Source of the DNA: G11 sp947167445
GTDB lineage: Bacteria > Bacillota > Clostridia > Lachnospirales > Lachnospiraceae
Length of the DNA stretch: 64,000 nt
Assembly: GCA_947167445.1 (NCBI GenBank)
Contig: CAMVID010000007.1
Location: 50,806-114,805, forward strand
Direction of reading: 5' to 3'
Shown: piece by piece, positions 51,432 through 61,900 of the stretch
Layout of the letters: the number at the start of each line of letters is the position of its first letter
Position numbering within the stretch: the first letter of the stretch is position 1
Program-made: the position numbers and the translations under genes
Notes under the pieces: generated by a model
The model's input: the letters and a program-made list of their open reading frames with translations, nothing else
Databases searched by the model: none
What the model was told of the DNA's origin: nothing

Positions 51432-52757
51432 TTACGCCTCTTCACCCGCCATAATACCATCGGCCAGAAAGCCGGAAAGTTTAACTTCTTTTATGATATT
51501 TTTCAGGTCTTCGTCACTCTTAAGTGCCACCGTAAGGTATCTGTCGGTGTGACCTATCATATAGCTTTGCCCCTTGATTTCTCTGGGCTCCTCAAAAAGC
51601 ACTGACACCTTTTCGCCTATGAAGGACTCCTCATAAGCTCTTGTCATTTCCCTCTCAATCTCGGAAAGCTTCTTAACCCTGTCGGTTTTCTCTTTTCTGG
51701 TTAGCTGGCCTTCCATCTTATCAGCTACGGTTCCATGTCTTCTGGAGTAAGGGAAGAGATGGATCTCATAGAAGCCGATCTTTCTGATAAAATCAGCTGT
51801 CTCTTCGAATTCCGCCTCTGTTTCTCCGGGGAATCCTGCTATAACATCTGTGGTGATTGCCGGCCTGTCAAAAGCCTTCCTCAAATTCTCCACAGAGGCC
51901 GTAAAATCAGCTGTTTTATACTTTCGATTCATACGTTTTAATACAGAATCGCATCCACTTTGCAACGAAAGATGAAAATGCGGGCATATTTTCTTAAGAT
52001 TCTTTAATCTTTCTATGAAATCTTTCGTCATGGTGCCGGGTTCCAGGGAACTGATGCGCACTCTCTCGATTCCGGGAACTTTATCAATTTCTTCAAGAAG
52101 GGACATAAGGTCGCTTCCGTCCTTAAAATCCATTCCGTAGGATCCGATGTGAATGCCGGTCAAAACCACTTCCTTATAACCGTTTGAAGAAAGGGTTCTT
52201 ACCTCATCAAGGATTTCTTCCTGTTTCCTGCTTCTTACCCTTCCTCTTGCATAGGGGATTATGCAGTAGGTGCAAAACTGGTTGCAGCCATCCTGAATCT
52301 TAATGTAAGCCCTGCTGTGCTCAATGGTTTTCTCGATGGACATGGATTCGTAGGGACAGGGGTTTTTCACATCATTAATGTCTATGATGCAGTCCACCTT
52401 CTCGCCCTTTTTGCTTGCAAGATATTCCTCAATAATTTCAATGGCCTTGGACTTATTGTTGTTTCCGATGGCAATATCAATGTCCGGATCCCCTATTACC
52501 CCCTTGGAATCGGTCTGGACGTAACAGCCAAGGGCCACAACAACGGCTTTAGGGTTTAACTGCTTGCAGCGGTGGAGCATCTGTCGGCTTTTTCTGTCCG
52601 CAATATTCGTCACTGTGCAGGTATTTACGATATAAATATCCGCATATTCATCAAAAGGTACAACGTTATACCCTTTTTTTAGTAAATTTTGTTGAATAAA
52701 ATCCATTTCGTAGGCGTTAACCTTGCAGCCAAGGTTATGTAATGCGACATTTTTCAT
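51432..52757 (-). CDS. mtaB: tRNA t6A37 methylthiotransferase MtaB
   Basis: A 441-aa radical-SAM MiaB-family enzyme that adds the methylthio group to t6A37 in tRNA. Cluster ligands: C11, C47 and C78 in the UPF0004 domain (LGCKVNAYE, VNTCTVTN, ALGCYVQ), and the radical-SAM triad C158, C162, C165 in GCNQFCTYC. The C-terminal TRAM domain starts near residue 375. Lies upstream of ireB on the same strand and divergent from the HPr-like gene. Confidence 0.94.
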   Translation of the reverse strand: MKNVALHNLGCKVNAYEMDFIQQNLLKKGYNVVPFDEYADIYIVNTCTVTNIADRKSRQMLHRCKQLNPKAVVVALGCYVQTDSKGVIGDPDIDIAIGNNNKSKAIEIIEEYLASKKGEKVDCIIDINDVKNPCPYESMSIEKTIEHSRAYIKIQDGCNQFCTYCIIPYARGRVRSRKQEEILDEVRTLSSNGYKEVVLTGIHIGSYGMDFKDGSDLMSLLEEIDKVPGIERVRISSLEPGTMTKDFIERLKNLKKICPHFHLSLQSGCDSVLKRMNRKYKTADFTASVENLRKAFDRPAITTDVIAGFPGETEAEFEETADFIRKIGFYEIHLFPYSRRHGTVADKMEGQLTRKEKTDRVKKLSEIEREMTRAYEESFIGEKVSVLFEEPREIKGQSYMIGHTDRYLTVALKSDEDLKNIIKEVKLSGFLADGIMAGEEA

Positions 52758-52790
52758 ATAAATAGACCTTTATTTTGTACTCTTTAATTA

Positions 52791-52819
52791 TTGACTTTTA
52801 TCTATCAAACCTATAAGAT
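52791..52819 (+). promoter_or_regulatory. promoter of the HPr-like gene
   Basis: TTGACT (52791-52796), 17-bp spacer, TAAGAT (52814-52819), about 35 bases upstream of a strong SD and the ATG at 52860. Confidence 0.7.
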
Positions 52820-52859
52820 TAAGGCAGAAGTTTTATTTGACAATAAGGAGGAGTTACCA

Positions 52860-53090
52860 ATGAAAACTGTTCAGATTTCACTTAATTCTATTGACAAGGT
52901 AAAATCTTTCGTTAACGATATTACCAAGTTCGATTACGATTTTGATTTGGTTTCCGGCAGATATGTCATTGATGCTAAGTCCATCATGGGAATCTTCAGC
53001 TTAGACCTTTCTAAGCCCATCGATCTCAACATCCATGCAGAAGACAACATCGATGATGTAATGGCAATCTTAAAGAACTACACTGTTTAA
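52860..53090 (+). CDS. HPr-fold protein without the active-site histidine
   Basis: A 76-aa HPr homologue. The first strand, MKTVQISLNSIDKVKSFVND, has no GLHARPA motif and no histidine at position 15. The Ser46-type region is preserved in AKSIMGIFSLDLSKPI, and the C-terminal helix DDVMAILKNYTV is intact. It therefore cannot pass phosphate in the PTS but could still respond to HPr kinase, as Crh does in bacilli, though Crh keeps a Gln there. Strong SD AAGGAGGAG. Monocistronic with its own promoter and terminator. Confidence 0.88.
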   Translation: MKTVQISLNSIDKVKSFVNDITKFDYDFDLVSGRYVIDAKSIMGIFSLDLSKPIDLNIHAEDNIDDVMAILKNYTV

Positions 53091-53102
53091 TAGGATATAT
53101 TT

Positions 53103-53130
53103 AAGCAAGGTCCGAGGACCTTGCTTTTTT
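53103..53130 (+). terminator. terminator of the HPr-like gene
   Basis: 11-bp stem AAGCAAGGTCC / GGACCTTGCTT followed by TTTT and ATTT on the plus strand. Confidence 0.88.
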
Positions 53131-53139
53131 ATTTGCTTT

Positions 53140-54324
53140 CTACCAGAGGCTTATTACTTCGTCTGATTCTATTGCTTTCCTGTAAAGTTCGTCGATATTT
53201 TCGCTTAAATTTTCCTCGTGCCTTTTGATAATTTCAAGATTGGGCTTGGTAACAGGGTGCTTGGCCACAAAAATCGTACAGCAGTCCTCGAAAGGAAGGA
53301 TTGATGTTTCAAATGTGCCAATTTTCTCCGAGATATCAATGATGTCCTGCTTGTCAAAGCCGATTAAGGGGCGGAAAACAGGAAGGGTACAAACCTCGTT
53401 GGTAACACCCAGGGCATGAATGGTCTGGGATGCAACCTGCCCAAGACTTTCGCCTGTAACAAGGGCCTGGCAGTCGTTTGCCTTTGCTATATCCTCAGCA
53501 ATCTTCATCATGTATCGACGCATAATGATTGTAAGTTCCTCGTGGGGGCATTTCTCATAAATAGCAAGCTGAATGTCGGTAAAGTTAATTACATGAAGTC
53601 TGATGGGGCCGGTGTACTTGGAAATAAGCCTTGCAAGATCCACAACCTTCTGCTTTGCTCTCTCTGAGGTATAGGGCGGCGCATGGAAATAAACTGCGTC
53701 TATAACAACACCTCTCTTGGCAATCATATATCCCGCAACAGGAGAATCGATTCCGCCGGAAAGAAGGAGCATTGCCTTTCCGTTGGTTCCCAGGGGCATG
53801 CCTCCGGGTCCCGGAAGTATCTCGGAATAAATATATATTACATTTCTTACTTCAACCGTAATCTGAATCTCGGGGTGATGAACATCTACTGTAAGCTCAG
53901 GGAAGGCTTCAAGGATATCATGTCCCAGTTCCTTATTAAGCTCCATGGAATCCATCTCGTAATCCTTGTGGGCACGTCTTGCAAAGACCTTGAAGGTCTT
54001 GTTCTTGTCGGGATAAACCTCGTCAAAGTACTTAACGACTTCCTTTGAAAGCTCGGCGTAGGGCACCTTGTCCACAACTACCACAGGACATATTCCGGTG
54101 ATACCGAAAACTGTCTGCAAAGCAGCTATGGTTTCGTCAAAATCATAATCATCGCTTGTAACGTCAATGGTTACTCTGCCTTCCGTTCTCTTGACTTCAA
54201 AGTTTCCTTCGCAGTGCTTCAGGGCTCTGTTAATCTGCTTAACCAACGCATCCTCAAAGACATATCTGTTCTTGCCCTTAAGTCCAATCTCTGCGTATTT
54301 AATCAAAAAAGTTCTGTAATTCAT
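53140..54324 (-). CDS. thiI: tRNA 4-thiouridine sulfurtransferase
   Basis: A 394-aa ThiI without the rhodanese domain, the usual Firmicutes form. Order: N-terminal NFLD/THUMP domains (about 60-165) and the adenylation domain with the PP-loop MLLLSGGIDSPVAGY (about 182-196). Adenylates U8 in tRNA for thiolation; sulfur comes from the cysteine desulfurase encoded next upstream (17-bp gap), the conserved iscS-thiI pairing. Confidence 0.95.
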   Translation of the reverse strand: MNYRTFLIKYAEIGLKGKNRYVFEDALVKQINRALKHCEGNFEVKRTEGRVTIDVTSDDYDFDETIAALQTVFGITGICPVVVVDKVPYAELSKEVVKYFDEVYPDKNKTFKVFARRAHKDYEMDSMELNKELGHDILEAFPELTVDVHHPEIQITVEVRNVIYIYSEILPGPGGMPLGTNGKAMLLLSGGIDSPVAGYMIAKRGVVIDAVYFHAPPYTSERAKQKVVDLARLISKYTGPIRLHVINFTDIQLAIYEKCPHEELTIIMRRYMMKIAEDIAKANDCQALVTGESLGQVASQTIHALGVTNEVCTLPVFRPLIGFDKQDIIDISEKIGTFETSILPFEDCCTIFVAKHPVTKPNLEIIKRHEENLSENIDELYRKAIESDEVISLW

Positions 54325-54340
54325 TCTAAACCTTTCACTG

Positions 54341-55495
54341 CTATCTTCTGGCGTACTTTCGAAGCATCGGTACGATGTCGTTAAGCGCCTTCACTGTTTC
54401 GTCTATCTCTTCCCTCGTGGTAAAAACGGAAAAGCTGAATCTTATGGTGGAATCCAAAAGATCCTTATCAAGGTCAATGGCCTTTAAGGTCTTTGAAATC
54501 TCAGGATGGTTCGTGGCACATGCGCTTCCCGAGGAAACGTATATCCCCTTATCCTCCAAAGCATGCAGCAAAACCTCGGCTCTGACTCCTCTGAAAGAAA
54601 GGCTCACAATGTGTGGAGCTCCTTCTCTGCCCTTAGGTCCGTTCAGCGTTACATCGGGAATTTTGGTGGCTTCTTCTATAAAACGTTCCTTAAGAGAATA
54701 CAGGTTCTCGCACTCTTCGTCAAGTTTGGCGTAAATCATCTTTGCCGCAAGGGCCATTCCTGCGATTCCCGGAACGTTCTCTGTGCCGGATCGCATATTA
54801 CCCTGTTGGCCGCCGCCAAAGGAGATATTGTGGATTTTGGTTTTGTCAGCTATATAAAGAACTCCCACTCCCTTGGGGCCGTGAATCTTGTGGGATGATA
54901 TGGAAAGCATATCAATATTCATCTTCTTTGGTAAAATCTTAGCTTTCCCAAATCCCTGGACAGCGTCCACATGGAAGAGAGTGTTGGGGTTATGGTCTTT
55001 AATTATGACACCGATGTCACTTATCTTTTGGAGAGAACCGATCTCATTGTTTGTGTGCATTATGGAGACAAGGATCGTGTCGTCTCTTAATGCTTTCTTT
55101 AATTCTTCAGGCTCAACCACACCTTCTTTATTTGTTCCAAGATAGGTAACCTCAAAGCCCAGGGATTCCAGATACTTCATGGACTCCAGTACCGCAGGGT
55201 GCTCAATGCTTGAAGTAATGATGTGCTTACCGGCTCTTTGGTTGGCAAGGGCTGAACCGATTATTGCCAGGTTGTCGGACTCTGTTCCTCCTGAGGTAAA
55301 GAAAATTTCCTTCTCATTTACCTTGAGGATTCCCGCAAAAATCGACTTGGCTTCCTTTATATATTTCTCGGCATCCACACCCTTCATGTGCATTGAAGAG
55401 GGATTGCCGTAATCTTCTGTCATAACCTTGGCAACCTTCTCAGCCACCTCAGGGAAAGCCCTTGTTGTGGCGGAGTTATCCAAATATATTTCCAT
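54341..55495 (-). CDS. iscS: cysteine desulfurase (IscS/NifS-like)
   Basis: A 384-aa PLP enzyme that moves sulfur from cysteine to acceptors. The Schiff-base Lys is K203 in SISSHKIHGPKG, and the persulfide Cys is C326 in SSGSACATNHPE, a short active-site loop of the NifZ/class II-like type. The pairing with thiI points to tRNA thiolation (compare B. subtilis nifZ) rather than general Fe-S assembly, though both are possible. The ATG overlaps the rsmE stop by one base. Confidence 0.94.
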   Translation of the reverse strand: MEIYLDNSATTRAFPEVAEKVAKVMTEDYGNPSSMHMKGVDAEKYIKEAKSIFAGILKVNEKEIFFTSGGTESDNLAIIGSALANQRAGKHIITSSIEHPAVLESMKYLESLGFEVTYLGTNKEGVVEPEELKKALRDDTILVSIMHTNNEIGSLQKISDIGVIIKDHNPNTLFHVDAVQGFGKAKILPKKMNIDMLSISSHKIHGPKGVGVLYIADKTKIHNISFGGGQQGNMRSGTENVPGIAGMALAAKMIYAKLDEECENLYSLKERFIEEATKIPDVTLNGPKGREGAPHIVSLSFRGVRAEVLLHALEDKGIYVSSGSACATNHPEISKTLKAIDLDKDLLDSTIRFSFSVFTTREEIDETVKALNDIVPMLRKYARR

Positions 55496-56247
55496 TAATC
55501 GTCTGCCTCCATTTGGTACATAATCCAGGACATAACCGTAAAACCTGCGGTCTCGGTTCTAAGGATTCTCTTTCCGAGAGTAATGATTTCAAAGCCCGCT
55601 TCCTTGGCAAGCTCTATTTCGCTCTCATCAAATCCTCCTTCAGGTCCGATAAAGACTGCAACTTTATCTCCCGAAGTAATTCCTTCTATAAGTTTTCTGG
55701 TGCGCCCCATGCCCTCAGACATTTCATAGGGCACCAGCTTCACATTCATATCCTTACAATAGGCTATGGCTTCCTTAAAGCTCATGGGTCTTGTGACCTC
55801 AGGAATGATCCGACGCTTGCTCTGCTTTGCGGCAGCCTCGGAAATACCGTTCCACCTCTGAACCCTTGAATCAATCTTCTTGTCTTCAAGTTTCATGACG
55901 CAGCGTTTCATCGTCACAGGAACTATTCTCGACACGCCCAGTTCCACGTTCTTCTGGATAATGAGCTCCATCTTGTCTGCTTTGGGAAGGCCCTGGAATA
56001 TGGTTACTTCGCATGGCAGCTCCAGACCGTCCTCCTTTATGAAAAGAAGGTCGCAAATGACAGATGTGTCAGAAATTGTGTTGATTGCACAGCGGTATTC
56101 CTTTGAATCAATACCGTTGCTGACAGCAATTTCCTCTCCCTGTTTCATGCGAAGAACATGTCCGATGTGATTTACGTCATCGCCGGTAATAACAACCTTT
56201 TTCGTCTCTATATTTATTTGACCGGGTTCTACAAAAAACTGATACAT
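55495..56247 (-). CDS. rsmE: 16S rRNA m3U1498 methyltransferase
   Basis: A 250-aa SPOUT methyltransferase. The N-terminal PUA-like part ends near residue 75 (HIGHVLRMKQGEEIAVSN), then the trefoil-knot region has AVFIGPEGGFDESEI (about 192-206) and LGKRILRTETAGF (about 220-232). Complete. It lies one base downstream of prmA and ahead of iscS, the common prmA-rsmE order. Confidence 0.95.
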   Translation of the reverse strand: MYQFFVEPGQINIETKKVVITGDDVNHIGHVLRMKQGEEIAVSNGIDSKEYRCAINTISDTSVICDLLFIKEDGLELPCEVTIFQGLPKADKMELIIQKNVELGVSRIVPVTMKRCVMKLEDKKIDSRVQRWNGISEAAAKQSKRRIIPEVTRPMSFKEAIAYCKDMNVKLVPYEMSEGMGRTRKLIEGITSGDKVAVFIGPEGGFDESEIELAKEAGFEIITLGKRILRTETAGFTVMSWIMYQMEADD

Positions 56248-56248
56248 T

Positions 56249-57199
56249 TTACTTTCTGGCGGTTACGCTTACCCACTCGCCCTGGTGGGTTACCTCTAAA
56301 ACTTCAAGACCTGCTGCCTTCACTGCATTAACAACTGTCTCTTCCTTGTCATCTATAATTCCGGAAGTAATGTAGATACCGCCTTTTTTCAAATGATTAA
56401 CCACTATGGGTGTAAGGGGTACCAGAACTTCCGCAAGGATGTTGGCCACAACAATGTCATATTTCTCATAACCGACTTTATCCTGAACTTCCTTTTCGGT
56501 TATGATGTTTCCGATTATCATCTGGAACTTCTCAGGCGCAATGCCGTTACGCTCCATGTTTTCCTTTACCGCTTCCACACAGCAGGGATCCAAATCCGTT
56601 CCGAACACATGCTTTACTCCAAACATCAGAGAAAGGATGGCAAGGATTCCTGAACCGGTTCCCACGTCAAGCATCTCAGTCTCGGGAGTAATGTGCTTTT
56701 TGAGCTGTCTGATACAAAGCTGGGTAGTCTCGTGCATTCCTGTTCCGAAGGCCGTGGAGGGGTCCATGTGGAGAATCATTCGATCCTTATCCTCAGGCTT
56801 AACCTCCTCCCAGGAAGGAGTTACCAGTATATCATCAATATAGAACTGATGGAAGTACTGCTTCCAGTTATTTACCCAGTCGATGTCCTCGGTCTCGGTG
56901 ATTTCCACCTTGCCTTCACCTATATCCATGAAGTCTCTTATTCCGTCAAGGACTTCCGTAACATTCTTTAAAAGTTGGTCCTTATCTGCGTCCTCATCAA
57001 CGTAGAAGCTTAAGTAGGCAACTCCGTCATCATCCGGCATATCAGGCAGAATGTCCACAAACATCTGCTCTTTCTCAAGGGCCGTAAGAGGAACCTTGTC
57101 CTCAATCTGAGCTCCCTCGATTCCTATATCGTAAAGCTCACTTATGATTATATCCTCCGCCTCGGTGACGGTTTTGATTCGAATTTTAGTCCATTTCAT
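56249..57199 (-). CDS. prmA: ribosomal protein L11 methyltransferase
   Basis: A 316-aa enzyme that trimethylates ribosomal protein L11. The N-terminal substrate-recognition domain is followed by the SAM motif MLDVGTGSGILAIL, the acidic GTDLDPCCVEAVKENM and the post-I NPP-like VVANILAEVL. The ATG at 57197-57199 has GGGAGG about 9 bases upstream, but this SD sits inside a strong hairpin (see the regulatory entry). An in-frame start 19 codons earlier would include the hairpin and is unlikely. Confidence 0.95.
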   Translation of the reverse strand: MKWTKIRIKTVTEAEDIIISELYDIGIEGAQIEDKVPLTALEKEQMFVDILPDMPDDDGVAYLSFYVDEDADKDQLLKNVTEVLDGIRDFMDIGEGKVEITETEDIDWVNNWKQYFHQFYIDDILVTPSWEEVKPEDKDRMILHMDPSTAFGTGMHETTQLCIRQLKKHITPETEMLDVGTGSGILAILSLMFGVKHVFGTDLDPCCVEAVKENMERNGIAPEKFQMIIGNIITEKEVQDKVGYEKYDIVVANILAEVLVPLTPIVVNHLKKGGIYITSGIIDDKEETVVNAVKAAGLEVLEVTHQGEWVSVTARK

Positions 57200-57202
57200 A
57201 AC

Positions 57203-57245
57203 AAAAATCCTCCCTGTGCTACTAAACATAATAGCACGGGAGGAT
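57203..57245 (-). promoter_or_regulatory. hairpin that sequesters the prmA SD
   Basis: In minus-strand RNA, ATCCTCCC-GTGCTA pairs with TAGCAC-A-GGGAGGAT around a 10-base loop (one bulged A), followed by TTTT. The 3' arm contains the prmA ribosome-binding site, so the element may be both the NhaC terminator and a translation switch. Confidence 0.65.
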
Positions 57246-57270
57246 ATCTTTTGCACCTATGTTTTCGGGG

Positions 57271-58884
57271 CTATGCCTTCTGTCTCTTCTTCATAAAGAA
57301 TAAGAAGCAAACCGTAAGGACAGCACCCAAAGGAATTGAAACCCAAGTGAGGGATACCTTGTCGAGAAGTCCTGCAATCACGTATGTCACGAAGGAAATA
57401 GCTGCAACTGAGATAGCGTAAGGAAGCTGGGTTTCAACGTGGTCTATATGGTTACAATGTGCACCTGCCGATGACATGATAGTTGTATCTGAAATGGGTG
57501 AGCAGTGATCACCGCAAACAGCACCTGCAAGACAAGCGGAGATTCCCACGAAGAAAAGTGAACTTGTCTCAGGGAATACAACGGATACGATGGGAATAAG
57601 AATTCCGAAGGTACCCCAGCTTGTACCTGTTGCAAAAGCGATAAGGCATGCAACGATGAATACGATTGCGGGAAGAGCCCACTGGAGTCCCTGAGCGTTA
57701 AGCATTACATCGTGAACGAAGGTCTTTACTTCAAGGGCGCCGGTAATGTTCTTAAGTCCTGTTGCAAGGGTAAGAATAAGGATTGCGGGTACCATGGAAA
57801 TGAAGCCCTTGGGGATACAATCCATAGCTTCCTCGAAGGAAACAATCTTTCTTGCAATAAGGTAGATAACAACAAGAATAAGTGCGAGGATACTTCCCCA
57901 GGGAAGTCCCACATATGCATCTGTCTCTGAGAAAGCATCGATAACGCTTCCTTCACCGATTGCCTGATAGCCATTGTGAAGAAGTCCCCAAACGCTGCAT
58001 ACGATCAAGATAACAATGGGGATAATAAGGTCGATAAGCTTGCCTCTTGCAGGGCTTTCGGGACCTTCCTCTTCAAGCTTTCTCTCCTGTTTCTCATCAA
58101 GTAAAGCTACATCGAGAATGGAAAGATCACCGGTCTTCTGAGCCTTGATTTCAAACTCTGACATCTTGCCATAATCAAAGCCCATAAGGACAATCGCAAT
58201 TATGAATATAAATGTAAAGATTGAGTAGAAGTTATAGGGAATAGCTCTTATGAAAAGGTCAATTCCCGAATAGGTTTCACTCTCTACACAGCCGGAAACC
58301 GCTGCAGCCCAGGATGAAACGGGAGCAATCATACAAACGGGCGCTGCCGTAGCATCAATAAGGTATGCCAGTTTAACACGGCTTACCTTCTTTGAATCGG
58401 TTACAGGTGCCATTACAGAACCTACTGTAAGGCAGTTGAAATAGTCATCTATAAAGATGAGAACTCCCAAAAGGAAGGTGGCCATCAGGGCGCCGACTTT
58501 GGTCTTAATATTCTTCTGGGCCCAGTTACCGAAGGCTCTTGAAGCACCTGACTTGTTAACCAAAGCAACAATGGTTCCAAGAATTACAAGGAACACAAGA
58601 ATTCCGGCATTATCGGCAACTGCCGTGCTGATGGAATCAACGGTAACCATGTCTAAGGTTGCCTTGAAATCACAGCCTGCCGCCATAACTGCACCAAGAA
58701 CAATTCCTATGAAAAGAGAGGAATATGCTTCCTTGGTTACAAGAGCCAGAACTATGGCTACAAGGGGCGGAAGGAGTGCCCATGCCGATGCGACGAAACC
58801 GACTCCGCATGCATTGAGAACTGCAATGAGTACCAGCATCACAATAAATATAGCTGATGCGATCAGAACTTTGTTTTTCTTCAT
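57271..58884 (-). CDS. NhaC-family Na+/H+ antiporter
   Basis: A 537-aa polytopic antiporter with about 12 transmembrane helices. Family landmarks include FIDDYFNCLTVG (about 141-152), TGTSWGTFGILIP (about 421-433) and CGDHCSPISDTTIMSSAG near the C-terminus. NhaC members exchange Na+ for H+, and some relatives carry amino or organic acids, so the ion is likely but not certain. The ATG at 58882-58884 has AGGAG 10 bases upstream; an upstream extension of 11 codons lacks one. It has its own promoter downstream of helD. Confidence 0.9.
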   Translation of the reverse strand: MKKNKVLIASAIFIVMLVLIAVLNACGVGFVASAWALLPPLVAIVLALVTKEAYSSLFIGIVLGAVMAAGCDFKATLDMVTVDSISTAVADNAGILVFLVILGTIVALVNKSGASRAFGNWAQKNIKTKVGALMATFLLGVLIFIDDYFNCLTVGSVMAPVTDSKKVSRVKLAYLIDATAAPVCMIAPVSSWAAAVSGCVESETYSGIDLFIRAIPYNFYSIFTFIFIIAIVLMGFDYGKMSEFEIKAQKTGDLSILDVALLDEKQERKLEEEGPESPARGKLIDLIIPIVILIVCSVWGLLHNGYQAIGEGSVIDAFSETDAYVGLPWGSILALILVVIYLIARKIVSFEEAMDCIPKGFISMVPAILILTLATGLKNITGALEVKTFVHDVMLNAQGLQWALPAIVFIVACLIAFATGTSWGTFGILIPIVSVVFPETSSLFFVGISACLAGAVCGDHCSPISDTTIMSSAGAHCNHIDHVETQLPYAISVAAISFVTYVIAGLLDKVSLTWVSIPLGAVLTVCFLFFMKKRQKA

Positions 58885-58942
58885 GATAGTGTGTCTCCTT
58901 TTTAGAATTCCCTGCATAAATATGCAAAATCACCTAACATTT

Positions 58943-58971
58943 ATGATAGCTTTACAGAATCCTTATGTCAA
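58943..58971 (-). promoter_or_regulatory. promoter of the NhaC gene
   Basis: TTGACA (58966-58971), 17-bp spacer, TATCAT (58943-58948) on the minus strand, about 60 bases upstream of the ATG. Confidence 0.8.
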
Positions 58972-58978
58972 GAACACA

Positions 58979-61900
58979 TTATCTGGCTGTTCTCACACAG
59001 TAATCAATGCATTTTGTTTCAATGAAGCTTAGGTATGGTCCATAGGCGGGAATGGTACAGGAAAGCACCTTTATACCTGCAGGTACAAGGATTTGATAGC
59101 CCTTACTCGACATAATAAGAGTAGATGCTTCCGATTTTACATTAGAAACATATTTACTTGTCAGTGTAAGGTCTTCCCAGGTGCCTCCGGGGCCTGCTGC
59201 CTTAAGGCTTTCCTTCTTGGACCAGTCAAAGTACTCCCACCATATATCCGCACCTGTGTGGCACTGTCTTGTGGTGTCGGTTTTCTCGGAAAGGAAAGTC
59301 ACTCCGTTTACTGTATCGAAACTTACAGCCCCCGTTCTTTTATTAACCCTTACAGTGAGCTTCGCCATTCTAATGGTTACTTCCTCCCTGTTTTCCACAC
59401 AGTTCCATTTGGTGGGCTTTATCTGCACTCCTTCGGGAAGGGGCGAATAAATATCCCCTGCCTGTTTTGAAAACAAAACTCTTACGGTCTCATCCGAAAT
59501 TGGAGCTATGGTGAGTACTCCGTAGGTTGTTGTTATGTCAACCTTTCTCCTGTCTGCGTTTATCCACTTTACAGAGGTATCTATCTTCCCGTGACCGATG
59601 GGCTTTAGACTGGTGCTTTCAGGCATTGTGCCAAATTCTGACACTTCCTTCTTGGTCGCTTCTTCTTTAAGATCAGGTTTGGAGATGGGCTTTTTTACCT
59701 TAAGAAGCGGTGACGTGGCGGGAGTTTTTATGGCTGTTGCTCCAATCTTCTTAGGGCCATACGCATCTCTCAGTTTTCTTTCCTTATCGCCTTCAAGGGC
59801 CTGCTCTTTTGCAATCTGGGCATGGCTCTTAAATTCTTTCTTGAAGACCACGGGCTTAACATGGAAGTCATCCTCCACAAAGGTTATGTTCTTCCGATCC
59901 TCCGGAATAGGATCCGCAACAAGACCTGTCAATTCATTAAGATAGAAAACTCCCAGATCGTGGAGGGCTCTTGTGGCTGCCACATATAAAAGCTTTGCGT
60001 AGCCGTCTTCCTTTGGATAGGCTTCCTTTGATGCGTCATAGATTATAACCCCATCGAACTCCAGACCCTTTGAATACTCTATTGGAATTACGTAGATGCC
60101 TGAGGCAAATTCCGCATCATCGGTAAAAAGCTTAATCTCCTCCGTCTTTGAAAGGGCCTTATAGACTTTATCCGCCTCTTCAGTATCTTTACAGATGACA
60201 GCTATGGTTTCGTTTCCCTCTGCTTTCATCTTCTTAGCTCTTTCAAGAACTTTTTTATTAAGTTCATCCACGGATGAACACTTCTCGCATTCCACCTTGT
60301 CTCCGTGCCTTATGATCGGTTCCACGGGATAAATGGGGAAGGTTCCGTGCCTTAAAATGTCAGTGGCAAACTCGGATATTTCCACCGTGTTTCGGTAGCT
60401 TTTCCGAAGGAGTCCGAAGTAATCGAACTTGTTTGGAAGCATCAGTTTCTTTAATCCTTCCCAGTCTGCCAGTCCGCTTTCGAATCTGATATTCTGGGAC
60501 ACATCACCCATTATGGTAAAAGTGCATTTGCTCATACAGTACTTAAGGGCGTGATATACCGAAATTCCAAAGTCCTGAGCTTCATCGATTACCACATGGC
60601 TTGCTTCCTGAATGACTTCAGTCTCTTTTATTCTCTTGTAAATGTATGCGAGAGAAGCCAGGTCGTACAGGTCCGGGCGATTGGTTTCATAGGTAATAAG
60701 GGGATTAACCATGCGTTCATTAGCTATGAACTCCTCATAAAGTTCAAACACGCTTCCTTTATAAAAAAACTTTGTAAACCACTTCTTATATTTTCTTATG
60801 AGTTTCTTTTGTACTTCAGGGCTGTAGGTGTGGTACCTTCCATACATCTCGGTTTCCAGCTTACTTAAGAGGATATCGTCAAGCTTTTCTACCTTATCAG
60901 CCAGTGACTTGCTGCCACAGCTTTTTATGGCGGCTTCGATGTCGGACTTACTCATGATTTGGCGTCCGCTTTCCTCAAGGATAATGTCCTCTCGGGGAAT
61001 CATACGTTTTTCCAAAGCGTTGCAAAATCTCATTAAAGATTTAAACCAGGCTTCGCTTCCTTTGATTCCCGCACCCTTGTCACCTTTACTGAGGGTCTTT
61101 ATCTCCATGGTGTTCTTATCCCAGTCTTCATAGAGAAGCCTTACGAAAAGCTCTTCCATGGTCATCTGCCTTACGCCGTAAACATCAAGATCCGGCAGAA
61201 CTCCCGTTATGTAGTTTAAAAGCACCTTGTTGCTTCCCACGATGTAGAAGCCGTCGGGTTTAAACTCAGTGTCGTAGTTATACAGAATATAAGAAATTCT
61301 GTGCATGGCAACGGTGGTCTTACCGGAGCCGGCGCTTCCCTGAACCAGTACATTATGGCGGGGATTCTTTCTTATAATCTCGTTTTGTTCCTGTTGAATT
61401 GTTGCTATGATTTCGCTTAAGACATTTCGTTTGCTTTTGGAGAGATATTTTGTCAGAAGCTCATCATTGGCTACCACATCGGAATCGTAGAAATCTTTGA
61501 TTTCACCGTCTTCGATTTCATAGGTTCTCTTCCTCTTAAGATCAACATCATAGATTCCTTCTTTTGGAACCTCGTAGTTACATCTTCCGAGGCTGTGGTC
61601 ATAATACACGGAAGAAATGGGTGCTCGCCAGTCGATCACATAGGGCTCTGCGGGGTTTCTGGCTATTACACTTTTACCGATGTAAAGGCTCTCCCTCTTG
61701 CCGTGCTCTAAATCGTCGATGTCGATTCTCCCGAAAAAGGGTTTCTTACCGGCTCTCTCAGCTCTCTTTAGGTCGTTTCTTACCTCATTGAATCTGGCGT
61801 CGGTATTAAACCACTGTGCAAGACCTTCCTTGTCTTCCACATCGTAGACCTCTCTCAAGGACTTTAGTTCCTCCTGGAGGTCACTGGCGGATTGCCTGAT

